22,366 bases of DNA from Gammaproteobacteria bacterium (GCA_030426005.1 JAUHZM010000009.1:1-22366); one strand, 5' to 3'; positions 1 to 8,213 are shown, numbered from the stretch's first letter. A program made the numbers and translations. The notes: generated from the sequence alone by a model not told the origin.

Positions 1-792
1 CTCATCAGGGTCTTGATACGGCACGCGCATGGCCAGTGCCGTGTCATTAAAGATAACGTCTGAAATACCTTGGTAAGGAACACCCAGCGCTTCGCCGAGC
101 AAAATGGCTTTGGCACCGGAACAATCCACAAACAGATCTGCTTCCAGACGCCCCGCCTGTGCAGTGTCCACGGCCGTGATGTAGCCGTGCTCGTCCAGCA
201 AGACCTCATTCACATCTGCAGAGTAATACTTAACGCCTAACTGGGAAACACAGTGCGCATGCATAAACGCCGCAAACTTATTGGCATCCAGATGGTACGA
301 ATAGTTTTGTATGGCCGCATAAGCAGGCGAGGTAATTTTCTTGGGCGCGAGATTGCGCGCGCACATCTGGGCCTGCGTGGCAGTCGCCATATCGTATGGC
401 AGTTCACCAGCATCGCCAAGAATCCAGTACGGCGCGAGGTTAAAATCGTAGGCCGCATGAAACACCGCGTTTAAGGGATGATAGTAGCTATGACGTTCAC
501 CCGGCTTTGGTGTGTGCACCCAGTTAACGAATTCAGACCCTTGCTTAAATGTGGCATCACACTGGCGTAGAAACTCAGTCTCATCAATCCCGAGTACCTG
601 CAAGGTGGTTCGAATGGTTGGCCAGGTACCCTCGCCTACTCCCATAATTGGGATATTGGGCGACTCGACCAGCGATACGGTAATGGCTGGGTTTTGTGCA
701 CAGTTGAAACGCTTGGCTAGCAAGCCAGCAGTAATCCAACCCGCTGTGCCACCACCAACAACCAAAACTCGCCGTACAGAGTTCATCGACAT
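1..792 (-). CDS. Tryptophan-halogenase-like flavoprotein, second paralogue (3' end outside window)
   Basis: This gene is open to the left edge, so only the first 264 codons are present. The product starts MSMNSVRRVLVV and has the FAD-binding Rossmann motif GGGTAGW at residues 13-19, then GVGEGTWPT near 51-59 and FKQGSEFVNW near 82-91. K83 aligns with the lysine that is catalytic in flavin-dependent tryptophan halogenases such as PrnA. The fragment is clearly paralogous to the product of 1544-3109 over its whole length, sharing DFNLAPYW, LAPKKIT and YHLDA blocks. It lies 22 nt downstream of the SapC-family gene on the same strand, so the two are probably co-transcribed. No clear Shine-Dalgarno sequence precedes the ATG at 792; a second in-frame ATG is at 786. 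Family membership (PF04820 type) is clear. Substrate and true halogenase activity are not, because such genes beside TonB receptors have no settled function. Confidence 0.9.
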   Translation of the reverse strand, partial: MSMNSVRRVLVVGGGTAGWITAGLLAKRFNCAQNPAITVSLVESPNIPIMGVGEGTWPTIRTTLQVLGIDETEFLRQCDATFKQGSEFVNWVHTPKPGERHSYYHPLNAVFHAAYDFNLAPYWILGDAGELPYDMATATQAQMCARNLAPKKITSPAYAAIQNYSYHLDANKFAAFMHAHCVSQLGVKYYSADVNEVLLDEHGYITAVDTAQAGRLEADLFVDCSGAKAILLGEALGVPYQGISDVIFNDTALAMRVPYQDPDE

Positions 793-814
793 ACCGTATC
801 GCTAACCATTGAGT

Positions 815-1534
815 CTAAGCTGCCTCGGTTTCCTGATCGGTGCGGCGACGCATCAGATCGTCCAGCCGGTGCAACGACATCAGACTGGCGTAGATTGCAC
901 GCAAATACCCTTTGTCGCGCAGTTCCGCGAGTTTCTCGGGCGACAGCTCACCCAGCGCTTTCTCGTCAACAAAATACAGACCGGTGACATTAAACGGTGG
1001 CGCATTGGTTGGTGTTACCGAGATCGGATTGGTCTTTAGAAGCTCGAATTCAACCAGGGTTTCTACCAATTCCAAAGTTTGCAAACCATGCGCACGCATT
1101 TCGGCTGCCAACTGCGTTTGTGCTTTTAAGAATTCAGTCTGATTACCTTCGTCATCAAAAATCCGCTCACCTTTCTCGGTACTAACCATAGGCGATTTTT
1201 CATCCACACAGATCACCAGCTTCTCGTCATTGTTCTTATCTGGCATCGCAATTAACGGGGAGGGACGTAAGCTGGCCGGCAGATATCGACCAAGCCACTT
1301 ATCGCCGTCACAAAACAAATTTTCATCGGGCTTAAAACCAGTCATGATGACGGGGCGAATTTGACCAGTCTCGTGGTTCTTGGCAAAGACCACTGGGCAT
1401 TGCGCCGCACTGGGTACGAATTCAACCATAAAAACAGGTAACAGGTTATGTTTTTTAGCCACATCAACCTGATCTTGAATATCGATCATAAGATTACGAT
1501 GGGCATCGGAATTTAATGCTACGAGTGATGTCAT
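815..1534 (-). CDS. SapC family protein
   Basis: A 239-aa protein without a signal peptide or membrane segment. Its pattern fits the SapC family (PF07277): an N-terminal LNSDAHRNLMI block, then LPVFMVEFVPSAAQCPVVF, then GDKWLGRYLPASLRPSPL and a conserved SPMVSTEKGERIFDDEGNQTE-type segment in the middle. The C-terminal third (NVTGLYFVDEKALGELSPEKLAELRDKGYL) also fits. The name comes from Campylobacter S-layer work, but family members in proteobacteria usually sit beside TonB-dependent receptors and tryptophan-halogenase-like genes, as here, and their biochemical role is unknown. The gene starts 9 nt after the stop of the upstream halogenase-like gene and is followed 22 nt later by the second one, which makes a tight three-gene unit. 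A purine-rich stretch (AAAGAA) precedes the ATG. Family assignment is secure; function is not. Confidence 0.88.
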   Translation of the reverse strand: MTSLVALNSDAHRNLMIDIQDQVDVAKKHNLLPVFMVEFVPSAAQCPVVFAKNHETGQIRPVIMTGFKPDENLFCDGDKWLGRYLPASLRPSPLIAMPDKNNDEKLVICVDEKSPMVSTEKGERIFDDEGNQTEFLKAQTQLAAEMRAHGLQTLELVETLVEFELLKTNPISVTPTNAPPFNVTGLYFVDEKALGELSPEKLAELRDKGYLRAIYASLMSLHRLDDLMRRRTDQETEAA

Positions 1535-1543
1535 AATTATTCT

Positions 1544-3109
1544 TTAAATCTTTTGAAAGCCGTATTGGCATACTTTGTCAATCAACGATCGATGCGACGG
1601 CAAGTCGCGGCATATATGCTCTGTGGCTTTAACCACGTTCGCGAAATACATTTTGGCCTGCGCCACTTGGGCAAATGTTGGTGCGCTTGACTGCAACGAT
1701 TGCTCGAACCCCATACCGTGCAAGATGTATTGATAACTCTCGTGCGGGAAAGGCTCGTTTGTATCCGAAAAGTCGTATTTGCTGATCGGATGCTGAGACC
1801 AGGCATCCAGCTTTTCCAACAAACTATCGGGGACCGTTTCGGACTGCTTGTTCTCTCGCCAGAACGGATCCCGACGAGAAGACAGATAATAATGCAGTTT
1901 TATAAAGTCGATAGTCTTATCCCATCGAAAACGGAAAGAATTGTTGAATTTTTTCTCGGTATGGGCCATTGCGCGCCGAGTTCGAGGAAATAAATCGGAC
2001 AACATATTGCCCGCCGCTTCCACCAAGAAAATCGCCGACGCCTCGAGCGGCTCTACAAATGCGGCCGACAGACCGATCGCGACACAATTTTTGTGCCAAA
2101 ACTTCTCCCGATAACCAACCCGCATTTTGATCTTGCGGACGCTTAATTCGCCACTAAGATCATCGCAATACGTTCTCAATTGCTGTTCGGCTTTCTCGTC
2201 GCTGATGTGCGCTGACGAATAGACATGACCGACGCCAAGTCGATTTTGCAAGCCAATATCCCAAATCCACCCAGCCTCCTGCGCGGTTGCTTTAGTCACA
2301 CAAGCAATGTCTGCGTCTTTAGATGCGTGAGGCACCTGAACCGCCATTGCGGTATCCGTCAGTAAAACGTCATTTACATCCTTAAACGGTATTTGCATGG
2401 TATCGCCCAACAACAAACTGCGAAAACCGGTGCAATCGACAAATAGTTGGCCGCTGAGTTTGCCATGCTCTTTGGTGTCGACGTCGGTGATAAAACCATC
2501 TTCATCGCTGTTAACCTGCGTCACATTGGCGGCCACCATCCGAACCCCGAGCTTCTCAGTCGCATGACGCTTAAGCAGTTCCGCAAACTTACCCGCATCG
2601 AGGTGGTAGGCATAACTTTGCACCGCATCATAGCTGCGCGTGGTGATCTTTTTGGGCGCAAGACCGCGATCACAGGCCACACCCTGAGCACTCACTGCGT
2701 TGGCATAAGTGATGTCACTCCCGGCGTGACCAAGCGCCCAATATGGCGCAAGATTGAAATCCGCGGGATTGTAGATGGAACTAAAAAGATTGTAGTAGGC
2801 ATGCGGTTGATCCGTATTCGCACTCTGTTTCCAGTTAATAAATTGGCTGCCCTGCTTAAATGTCGCAGAACACTCTCGGATAAACTCCGTTTCATCCAAC
2901 CCGATATTCTCCAAGGTACGACGCATGGTCGGCCAAGTGCCTTCGCCCACGCCGATGGTCGGAATATCCGGTGATTCGACAACACAAACCTGGATAGCAC
3001 CCGGTTGTGTTGAGGCAAGATTTTTCGCTAATGTACAGGCCGTCAACCAGCCAGCAGTGCCACCGCCAACGATGACAACCTGCTCTATTCGGAGCTCATC
3101 CACATTCAT
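1544..3109 (-). CDS. Tryptophan-halogenase-like flavoprotein
   Basis: A full-length 521-aa protein, the usual size for tryptophan halogenase family members (PF04820). Visible motifs are the FAD dinucleotide motif GGGTAGW (15-21), GVGEGTWPT (53-61), FKQGSQFINW (84-93) with K85 at the position of the catalytic lysine, and GLSAAFVEPLEAS (346-358), which carries the glutamate region of the active site. The family signature WxWxIP is changed to WIWDIG (281-286). That variant is known to me from TonB-receptor-linked members and leaves true halogenation uncertain. The gene opens the halogenase-SapC-halogenase unit and lies downstream of a TonB-dependent receptor, from which it is separated by a strong terminator. 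It may therefore need readthrough or its own promoter. A TATACT box lies just 5' of the start, and a GAGG lies 13 nt upstream. An alternative role is an NAD(P)H- or flavin-dependent modifier of an imported saccharide. Confidence 0.9.
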   Translation of the reverse strand: MNVDELRIEQVVIVGGGTAGWLTACTLAKNLASTQPGAIQVCVVESPDIPTIGVGEGTWPTMRRTLENIGLDETEFIRECSATFKQGSQFINWKQSANTDQPHAYYNLFSSIYNPADFNLAPYWALGHAGSDITYANAVSAQGVACDRGLAPKKITTRSYDAVQSYAYHLDAGKFAELLKRHATEKLGVRMVAANVTQVNSDEDGFITDVDTKEHGKLSGQLFVDCTGFRSLLLGDTMQIPFKDVNDVLLTDTAMAVQVPHASKDADIACVTKATAQEAGWIWDIGLQNRLGVGHVYSSAHISDEKAEQQLRTYCDDLSGELSVRKIKMRVGYREKFWHKNCVAIGLSAAFVEPLEASAIFLVEAAGNMLSDLFPRTRRAMAHTEKKFNNSFRFRWDKTIDFIKLHYYLSSRRDPFWRENKQSETVPDSLLEKLDAWSQHPISKYDFSDTNEPFPHESYQYILHGMGFEQSLQSSAPTFAQVAQAKMYFANVVKATEHICRDLPSHRSLIDKVCQYGFQKI

Positions 3110-3247
3110 GCAGATTAGTATACCTCATTGCACTCTGAGTCCATGCGAACCAGGCCTGAAACAAGCACATTATTACCACGATTTCAGACCCGACTTGTAA
3201 AAAAAAGGGAGGGACAAAAGCCCTCCCTTCTAATCGCCTATCGTCGC
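3110..3247. other. Intergenic region between receptor and halogenase-like gene
   Basis: Apart from the terminator, this stretch contains a possible -10 box TATACT (minus strand, around 3118-3123). Its -35 match is poor, so a separate promoter for the halogenase/SapC unit is possible but not established. No palindrome of the GACAACGTTGTC type is present here. Confidence 0.35.
3199..3231 (-). terminator. Rho-independent terminator after TonB receptor
   Basis: Read on the minus strand, AAGGGAGGG (3213-3205 side) pairs perfectly with CCCTCCCTT around a 7-nt loop and is followed by a run of eight T residues. It begins about 17 nt after the receptor stop codon. It should end most receptor transcripts before the halogenase-like gene, so the downstream three-gene unit is probably expressed at a lower level or from its own promoter. 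Confidence 0.9.
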
Positions 3248-5836
3248 CTAGTAACGATATGCCAGCTTGACGAAGTAGCGTGCGCCATTCACTGATGCAA
3301 CACGCAGACTGTTCAAGCCTGAACCAAAGTTCTGGATGGTGACCTCTTCCGTTAGGTTCACACCTTCAAATGAAATGTCCAGGTTATCGGTGATGTGGTA
3401 CGTGGCAGACAGATCCACGAACGACTGATCGTCGAAGGAATCCAGCGCTGTACCCAAAGCCGTGCCTTCAGCCAAGAAGGAGTCCCGATAGGTGTAAGCC
3501 AATCGTACTGAGACTTTGTCGTTCTCGTAGTAACCGCTCAGGTTATAGGCGCTCTCAGAAGTACCCGGCAAGTCCACTTTAGTGCCGTCATCCAGTTCGC
3601 CTTCGGCGTCTACGTACGTGTAGTTCGCAATTAAACCAAAGCCGTTTTCGAACTCTTTTTGGAACTGCACTTCAAAGCCGGTTAGATCGCCGCCTTTACC
3701 CTGGACAGGGATCGTCGTGCGGTATGGCAATGGCGGTTCACCAGGCAGAGTTAAGGTGCGTACTTCCGATGTGGTGGTGATGAAGGACTTGATATCTTTG
3801 TGGAAAATCGAGCCAGACAACAATGAACCCTCGCCGAAGTACCATTCCAAACCGATGTCAGCCTGATCCGCGATAAATGGTTCAATCGCAGAGTTACCCT
3901 GGGTTGCGGTTTGTTGGATGTTGGCGATCGCACCAAATGCAGGATTCAAGCTGCTGTAGCCCGCACGTGACATAACGCGTGCCATCGAGCCACGCAGTAA
4001 CAAGTCGTCCGACAGATCAAACGCAATGTTGAAGCTTGGCAACAATTCGGAATAATCCGACTCAACCACGTTGAATGCTGATGTACCAGTCACATCCGTT
4101 TGCACATAACGCGCGCCAAAGTTACCGCGGTAGCTGTCACCTTCGAAATTAGCTTGTGCATAGAACGCAGTGATGTCCTCTTCGATTCGACCAAATGCGT
4201 TGTCCACGCGTTGTGGCGCGCCGGCCAAACTGGTCGCAGCACCATGCAGCGCACCGCTGTCAATGCGCACGTAATTACACGCGTTACCACCACAGACTTC
4301 ACCGTCTACGTTCAAGGTTCCGTCGCCAATACCCAGACTAGCAACCGTGGCGCCTTCTGGCAGGGTCACAGTGGAGTTGTACTGGTTTTGCTCTTGTGCG
4401 TGGTCACGTAGTTTCACACCGACTTCGACTGAGTTAATCAAACCCCAGTCGACGTCAAAATCTACGTCAGCCTGATAGTAGGTTTCTTCGTCTTCCAGCA
4501 CAGTCTCTGCTAGCGCCATGCTCAACACACTGCTGCCGGATGCATTCGCGACCGACGTGCCATTGATATTAGCAATGATCTGCTGTGGCAGGTCGGCGTT
4601 GAAGTCAACTGTCACACCAGACGTAGCATCAAACGCACCCAGGCCAATCAACGCGTTCGCGTTGCCGCCGTTGCCGCCTTCGGCCGTGGTTTTACCCAGC
4701 TCATAGCTAAGGGTCCAACCATCGCCTTCGTACTCACCGGTAAAGTGCAATACGTCACTTTCCATCACCGGCATACGTGCGTTCGCATCCTGCGCCAGAT
4801 TCGCTGCTGCATTAACGGTGCCCGCCAGTGGCAGTACTTCTGCACGGCCACAGCATGCAGCCGATGGTGCAACGCGTGAGGTTGAAGGTGTGACGTCGCT
4901 AGCATTGATGACTAAGAAGTTTTGGTTGATGTTTTGCGCATCGATTTCAGTCTTCAAGTACTCAAGTGTGTACGACTGCTCGTCAGTCGGCGCGTACTCC
5001 AAAGTTAGATCAACCGTTTGGCGCTCACGATTCTGACGGAATTCCGCCAAACCGATTGCAGACCAGGATTCTTCCCAGTAGTTCTCTGCTTTGTCTGCAC
5101 GGCCTACAATTTCATTGCTGTGCACCATACCCGACACACCAAAAGTGCTGTCGTCATTTTTCCAGCTGACATAGCCAGTTGCACCAACACCTGTGTCATC
5201 GCTGTCAGCGAGGCTATTAGTATTGGTTTCAAGCGATGCAAATACTGTCAACGCATCGGTTGCTTCCAAGGGACGTCGAGTGTTAACGATCACTGTACCA
5301 CCGACACCACCTTCATCCAGAGACGCGGTTGGAGACTTATGCACTTCAATGCTCGACACCAACTCAGATGGCAACAAATCCATGTTAAAGCTACGGTTGT
5401 TCGCACCTAGAGAGAACCATTCGGTAGACGCTACGAACTGGCCGTTCATCATGGTGTGCGTCAACTCTGGGTTAACACCTCGAATGGACACTTCATTACC
5501 TTCACCGACGAAACCACGGTTGATCGTCACACCTGGTACGCGCTGTAAAGCTTCTGCCAAGTTTTTGTCTGGGAATTTGCCGATATCTTCCGCGGAGATT
5601 GCATCCACTACCGAGTTTGCTGCACGTTTTACTTCCAGTGCTTTACGTAATGCGCCACGCGTGCCGTAGACTACGACTTCTTCAATTTCTGCGTTCGCTT
5701 GCGCGTCCTGCGCATACACAATGTTTGCAGGCGCAAGCATTGCCGCTGCAAGGGTACCAACCGCGCCATACAAAGCCGGATCGCTAATTCGCTTTAGCTT
5801 GGCCTTGAGTGGCATTTTATTGAACTTTTTGGACAT
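3248..5836 (-). CDS. TonB-dependent receptor, chitin/GlcNAc-oligosaccharide type (predicted)
   Basis: An outer-membrane receptor of 862 aa. It has an N-terminal signal peptide with a likely cut after IVYA (near residue 42), a TonB-box-like EEVVVYG (52-58), the plug-domain signature EDIGKFPDKNLAEALQRVPG (83-102) typical of the Xanthomonas/Caulobacter class (TIGR01782 type), and a barrel that ends in aromatic KLAYRY as outer-membrane proteins do. Energised by TonB-ExbBD, it would import an oligosaccharide into the periplasm. Substrate is inferred from context: two chitinases lie upstream on the same strand, and two LacI-type operators of the same sequence precede both this gene and the chitinase gene. 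I chose the ATG at 5836 because AGGAG lies 6 nt upstream of it; the ATG at 5842 directly abuts that ribosome-binding site. A predicted external loop contains vicinal cysteines (SAACCGRA). Confidence 0.93.
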   Translation of the reverse strand: MSKKFNKMPLKAKLKRISDPALYGAVGTLAAAMLAPANIVYAQDAQANAEIEEVVVYGTRGALRKALEVKRAANSVVDAISAEDIGKFPDKNLAEALQRVPGVTINRGFVGEGNEVSIRGVNPELTHTMMNGQFVASTEWFSLGANNRSFNMDLLPSELVSSIEVHKSPTASLDEGGVGGTVIVNTRRPLEATDALTVFASLETNTNSLADSDDTGVGATGYVSWKNDDSTFGVSGMVHSNEIVGRADKAENYWEESWSAIGLAEFRQNRERQTVDLTLEYAPTDEQSYTLEYLKTEIDAQNINQNFLVINASDVTPSTSRVAPSAACCGRAEVLPLAGTVNAAANLAQDANARMPVMESDVLHFTGEYEGDGWTLSYELGKTTAEGGNGGNANALIGLGAFDATSGVTVDFNADLPQQIIANINGTSVANASGSSVLSMALAETVLEDEETYYQADVDFDVDWGLINSVEVGVKLRDHAQEQNQYNSTVTLPEGATVASLGIGDGTLNVDGEVCGGNACNYVRIDSGALHGAATSLAGAPQRVDNAFGRIEEDITAFYAQANFEGDSYRGNFGARYVQTDVTGTSAFNVVESDYSELLPSFNIAFDLSDDLLLRGSMARVMSRAGYSSLNPAFGAIANIQQTATQGNSAIEPFIADQADIGLEWYFGEGSLLSGSIFHKDIKSFITTTSEVRTLTLPGEPPLPYRTTIPVQGKGGDLTGFEVQFQKEFENGFGLIANYTYVDAEGELDDGTKVDLPGTSESAYNLSGYYENDKVSVRLAYTYRDSFLAEGTALGTALDSFDDQSFVDLSATYHITDNLDISFEGVNLTEEVTIQNFGSGLNSLRVASVNGARYFVKLAYRY

Positions 5837-5842
5837 TCTCAT

Positions 5843-5847
5843 CTCCT
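5843..5847 (-). promoter_or_regulatory. Shine-Dalgarno that decides the receptor start
   Basis: AGGAG on the minus strand sits 6 nt before the ATG at 5836 and 0 nt before the ATG at 5842. The inner start therefore gives normal spacing, and the outer one is very unlikely. Confidence 0.7.
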
Positions 5848-5936
5848 ACCGAAACGGTAACTTGTCACAAACTCGTATCTGAATTTTTTACATTATTATT
5901 CGCCAAATGAGCACTGGGTTCTCACCTAGTGGGAAC

Positions 5937-5965
5937 AAAGTACAAACATAAGACAACGTTGTCAA
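5937..5965 (-). promoter_or_regulatory. Predicted promoter of the TonB receptor
   Basis: A perfect -35 hexamer TTGACA (5965-5960) is followed after 17 nt by TACTTT (5942-5937), a weak -10. The -35 overlaps the palindrome at 5952-5963, the arrangement expected for direct repression. The call rests on the -35 and on the matching layout at the chitinase promoter. Confidence 0.5.
5952..5963. promoter_or_regulatory. LacI/NagR-type operator, receptor-proximal
   Basis: The perfect 12-bp palindrome GACAACGTTGTC has the central CG typical of LacI-family operators and resembles the NagR motif of GlcNAc/chitin regulons in gammaproteobacteria. It is identical to the two sites upstream of the chitinase gene and overlaps the predicted -35 box of the receptor promoter. 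Confidence 0.75.
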
Positions 5966-5977
5966 TCTTGCGATGAG

Positions 5978-5993
5978 AAAAACACGTGTTTTT
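5978..5993. repeat. 16-bp perfect palindrome between the two operators
   Basis: AAAAACACGTGTTTTT is a perfect inverted repeat centred at 5985/5986, between the two receptor operators, with CACGTG at its core. It could be a binding site for another regulator or a DNA feature that shapes a repression loop. No second copy was noticed in the window. Confidence 0.45.
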
Positions 5994-5994
5994 T

Positions 5995-6006
5995 GTCAAC
6001 GTTGTC
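5995..6006. promoter_or_regulatory. LacI/NagR-type operator, receptor-distal
   Basis: GTCAACGTTGTC differs from the perfect palindrome by one base in the left arm. Its centre is 43 bp (about four helical turns) upstream of the proximal operator, so two bound repressor dimers would face the same side of the DNA. Confidence 0.65.
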
Positions 6007-6070
6007 ATAAAACTGTCAAAGAATGTCGTTTTTTTGCCGACAAAGATCGGTCAGGACCAACCTAAACAAG

Positions 6071-6106
6071 AAAAGCCCACTGCAACCTTAGAAGGTCGCA
6101 GTGGGC
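6071..6106 (-). terminator. Rho-independent terminator after chitinase (6124-8109)
   Basis: On the minus strand a 13-bp stem (GCCCACTGCGACC with GGTTGCAGTGGGC, one G-U wobble) with a 6-nt loop is followed by TTTTCTT. It lies 17 nt past the chitinase stop codon and separates the chitinase transcript from the receptor promoter region. Confidence 0.88.
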
Positions 6107-6123
6107 AAGCTGAAAACCCTCAA

Positions 6124-8109
6124 TTAGGGATTTGCGTCCAAATAAGCACGATGTGGAGTCGAAAAACTACCACCACCGTAGGCGTCCCACGTAATTGACC
6201 ACGTCATCAGACCTCGAAAGTCTGGGTGCGCCTGCGCTGGCACATACGCCCCACAGCTGGTTCGCTTAATTAAACAATCCAACGCCGCATGCACCACACC
6301 ACTCGAGGTTAATCCTGAGGAAGCCGCACCAGGAGTGGCGGGCAATCCAACTGCCACTTGATCGGCACGCAAGCCTGGGAAAAAATTGTTGGCATCGCGC
6401 CCCGCCGGAAATCCAGTGATCATCATGTCTGAGAGTGCGACATGGAAATCAGCCGTTCCCGCATTGTATGCAACATCATCAGTCGCCAAAATAGAGCCGG
6501 TATTGTAGTGCTGCACATGCAGCAAATTTAGATCGTTGCGGAGCGCGTGAATCAGCGGTAAATAAGCGCCCCAGATCCCACCAAAGTTCGCATAACCACC
6601 CTGCACATACGCCGTTTCAGGCGCCATAGTGAGAATAAAATTAGGACCAAAACGTGCCTTTAACTGGCGTGTCGCTTCAATGAGATTCACGATCGCCGGG
6701 GTTTGCGGGTTCGCCACGGTATCGCCTGGGTTCATGTTTAACGAGCCACCTTCGAGGTCGATGTCCATGCCATCCAAGCCATAGCGCGCGATAATATCAC
6801 CCATGGTACGAACAAAATTGTCTCGTTCTGTCACGTTATCAAGTGTGATATGTGCATTCGCTCCACCTAATGAGATAAGCACTTTTTGCCCGCGTGCCTG
6901 CAACATCTGTACGCCTGCAATAAACGCTGCTTCACTTTCTTCGGCTGGTGCGAAGGCTACTTCACCCGGCTGACCGCCGAGTTTATTTTCAGCAAATGAT
7001 AGGTTCACAATGTCCCAGTCATCACTGACTGACCCAATCGGAAGGTAGCCGGCCTGATTCACGAAGTTGTGCCAATAGCCCACCAATACCCGGTGCGCCA
7101 ATGGACCACCAGTTGAGCCACCGTCATTGATATTAGCCACCGTTGAGACCGTGGTCGCAGCGCCGTCATTGTCGGTGACGGTCAAGGTCACCGTATAGGT
7201 ACCAGTGTTAGTGTAACTGTGTGGCGGCGAAGCTTGATTCGATTGCGTGCCATCGCCGAAGCTCCAACTGTAGCTGGCAATAGTGCCGTCTGCATCGTTA
7301 CTACCTCCTGAGCTAAAGTTCACACTTTGATTGACTTGGCCGTAGTACGGCCCATTGATCTCAGCGACTGGCGACTGATTGCCACCGCCGGTTTGACAGT
7401 CACCCAGCTCAGCCCAAGCATCGCCCCAATGTGCGCCGACACCGGGTTCATAGGCCCACGCCGCTGATGAAGAGCACCAACCGGCAACTAAACACTCGAA
7501 TCGCTTACCGGTATTGGATACCACATCACCGGCGGCATAACTGGCACCAGCCACATAGGCCGCAACCCCATCACAGCTTCCAGGCTCACCACCTGTGTCG
7601 TCGCTAATCAGTGCTGAGGTTGAAGCCACACTGCTCGCCCCTTGATTATCCGTCACAGTCAGCGTAACAGTATAAGTCCCAGCAGCATTATAGGTATGCT
7701 GTGGATTTGCCATTGAGCTTGAAGCCCCATCACCGAACTGCCACTGGAAGCCAGTGATGCTGCCATCCGTGTCAGCTGAACCGACACTACTAAAACTCAC
7801 AGCATTTCCAATGAGCGCTTGATAGGGACCATTGATTTGAGCAGTAGGTGCCTGATTCGTCGGCGTATCACCACAGGTTCCGAGCACCGCCCAGACATCC
7901 CATTGCTGTGAGTGGTTGATCGGATTTTGATTTTGCGTCCACCATTTTGCACGATACGCAGATCCCGCGTGTTGGACTTGATCGTTACCAACATACACCG
8001 CACTGCTGGTCCAGGAAGAAAGAGTACTGCAATCGACCGCGAACGCCGAGGCAGGAAGAAATAAGTACGCGCCGCAATACACGGCAGCGCAAAAACGTAG
8101 GAAAGTCAT
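6124..8109 (-). CDS. Secreted multidomain GH18 chitinase (ChiC-like)
   Basis: A 661-aa secreted enzyme that hydrolyses beta-1,4 bonds in chitin. Domains in order: signal peptide (cut near ASAFA, 20-24); a CBM5/12-type chitin-binding domain (about 25-80, with AKWWTQ at 54-59); PKD (about 84-169); a second small chitin-binding domain with four cysteines (C179, C206, C212, C238), probably CBM73-like; PKD (about 245-328); and GH18 (about 339-658). The catalytic motif DxxDxDxE is intact as DGMDIDLE (446-453) with E453 as acid/base; VQHYN (532-536) and MTWSITWD (635-642) are further GH18 landmarks. DIDLEGG and the compact barrel without a large insertion fit bacterial subfamily B/ChiC-like enzymes. 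AGG lies 5 nt before the ATG. The gene is 104 nt downstream of a second chitinase gene with no operator between them, so the two are probably co-transcribed. Confidence 0.94.
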   Translation of the reverse strand: MTFLRFCAAVYCGAYLFLPASAFAVDCSTLSSWTSSAVYVGNDQVQHAGSAYRAKWWTQNQNPINHSQQWDVWAVLGTCGDTPTNQAPTAQINGPYQALIGNAVSFSSVGSADTDGSITGFQWQFGDGASSSMANPQHTYNAAGTYTVTLTVTDNQGASSVASTSALISDDTGGEPGSCDGVAAYVAGASYAAGDVVSNTGKRFECLVAGWCSSSAAWAYEPGVGAHWGDAWAELGDCQTGGGNQSPVAEINGPYYGQVNQSVNFSSGGSNDADGTIASYSWSFGDGTQSNQASPPHSYTNTGTYTVTLTVTDNDGAATTVSTVANINDGGSTGGPLAHRVLVGYWHNFVNQAGYLPIGSVSDDWDIVNLSFAENKLGGQPGEVAFAPAEESEAAFIAGVQMLQARGQKVLISLGGANAHITLDNVTERDNFVRTMGDIIARYGLDGMDIDLEGGSLNMNPGDTVANPQTPAIVNLIEATRQLKARFGPNFILTMAPETAYVQGGYANFGGIWGAYLPLIHALRNDLNLLHVQHYNTGSILATDDVAYNAGTADFHVALSDMMITGFPAGRDANNFFPGLRADQVAVGLPATPGAASSGLTSSGVVHAALDCLIKRTSCGAYVPAQAHPDFRGLMTWSITWDAYGGGSFSTPHRAYLDANP

Positions 8110-8157
8110 AATTACCTCACTCGTCGACCGACGATCAGAATGTGAGTTGAAAAGAAT

Positions 8158-8187
8158 GCTGCCGGGTGAAAGTGCACACCCGGCAGC
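8158..8187 (-). terminator. Hairpin between the two chitinase genes, weak or partial terminator
   Basis: A perfect 11-bp stem, GCTGCCGGGTG with CACCCGGCAGC around an 8-nt loop, starts 26 nt after the upstream chitinase stop. On the minus strand it is followed by ATTCTTTTC, a broken T-tract. It could terminate part of the transcripts, or protect the 3' end of the upstream cistron and so set the ratio between the two chitinases. Confidence 0.6.
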
Positions 8188-8213
8188 TGTGACCTCAAGA
8201 CAGAGCTTTCAGT

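Noticed and set aside
2447..2974. 175-aa plus-strand reading frame
   Set aside because: Antisense to the halogenase-like gene, whose protein carries clear family motifs; no ribosome-binding site or recognisable protein in this frame.
3110..3130. TATACT as a firm promoter of the halogenase-like gene
   Set aside because: No matching -35, and it lies so close to the start that the message would be nearly leaderless; kept only as a possibility.
5018..5669. Plus-strand frames of 130 and 158 aa
   Set aside because: Antisense shadows of the TonB receptor plug region; composition is not protein-like.
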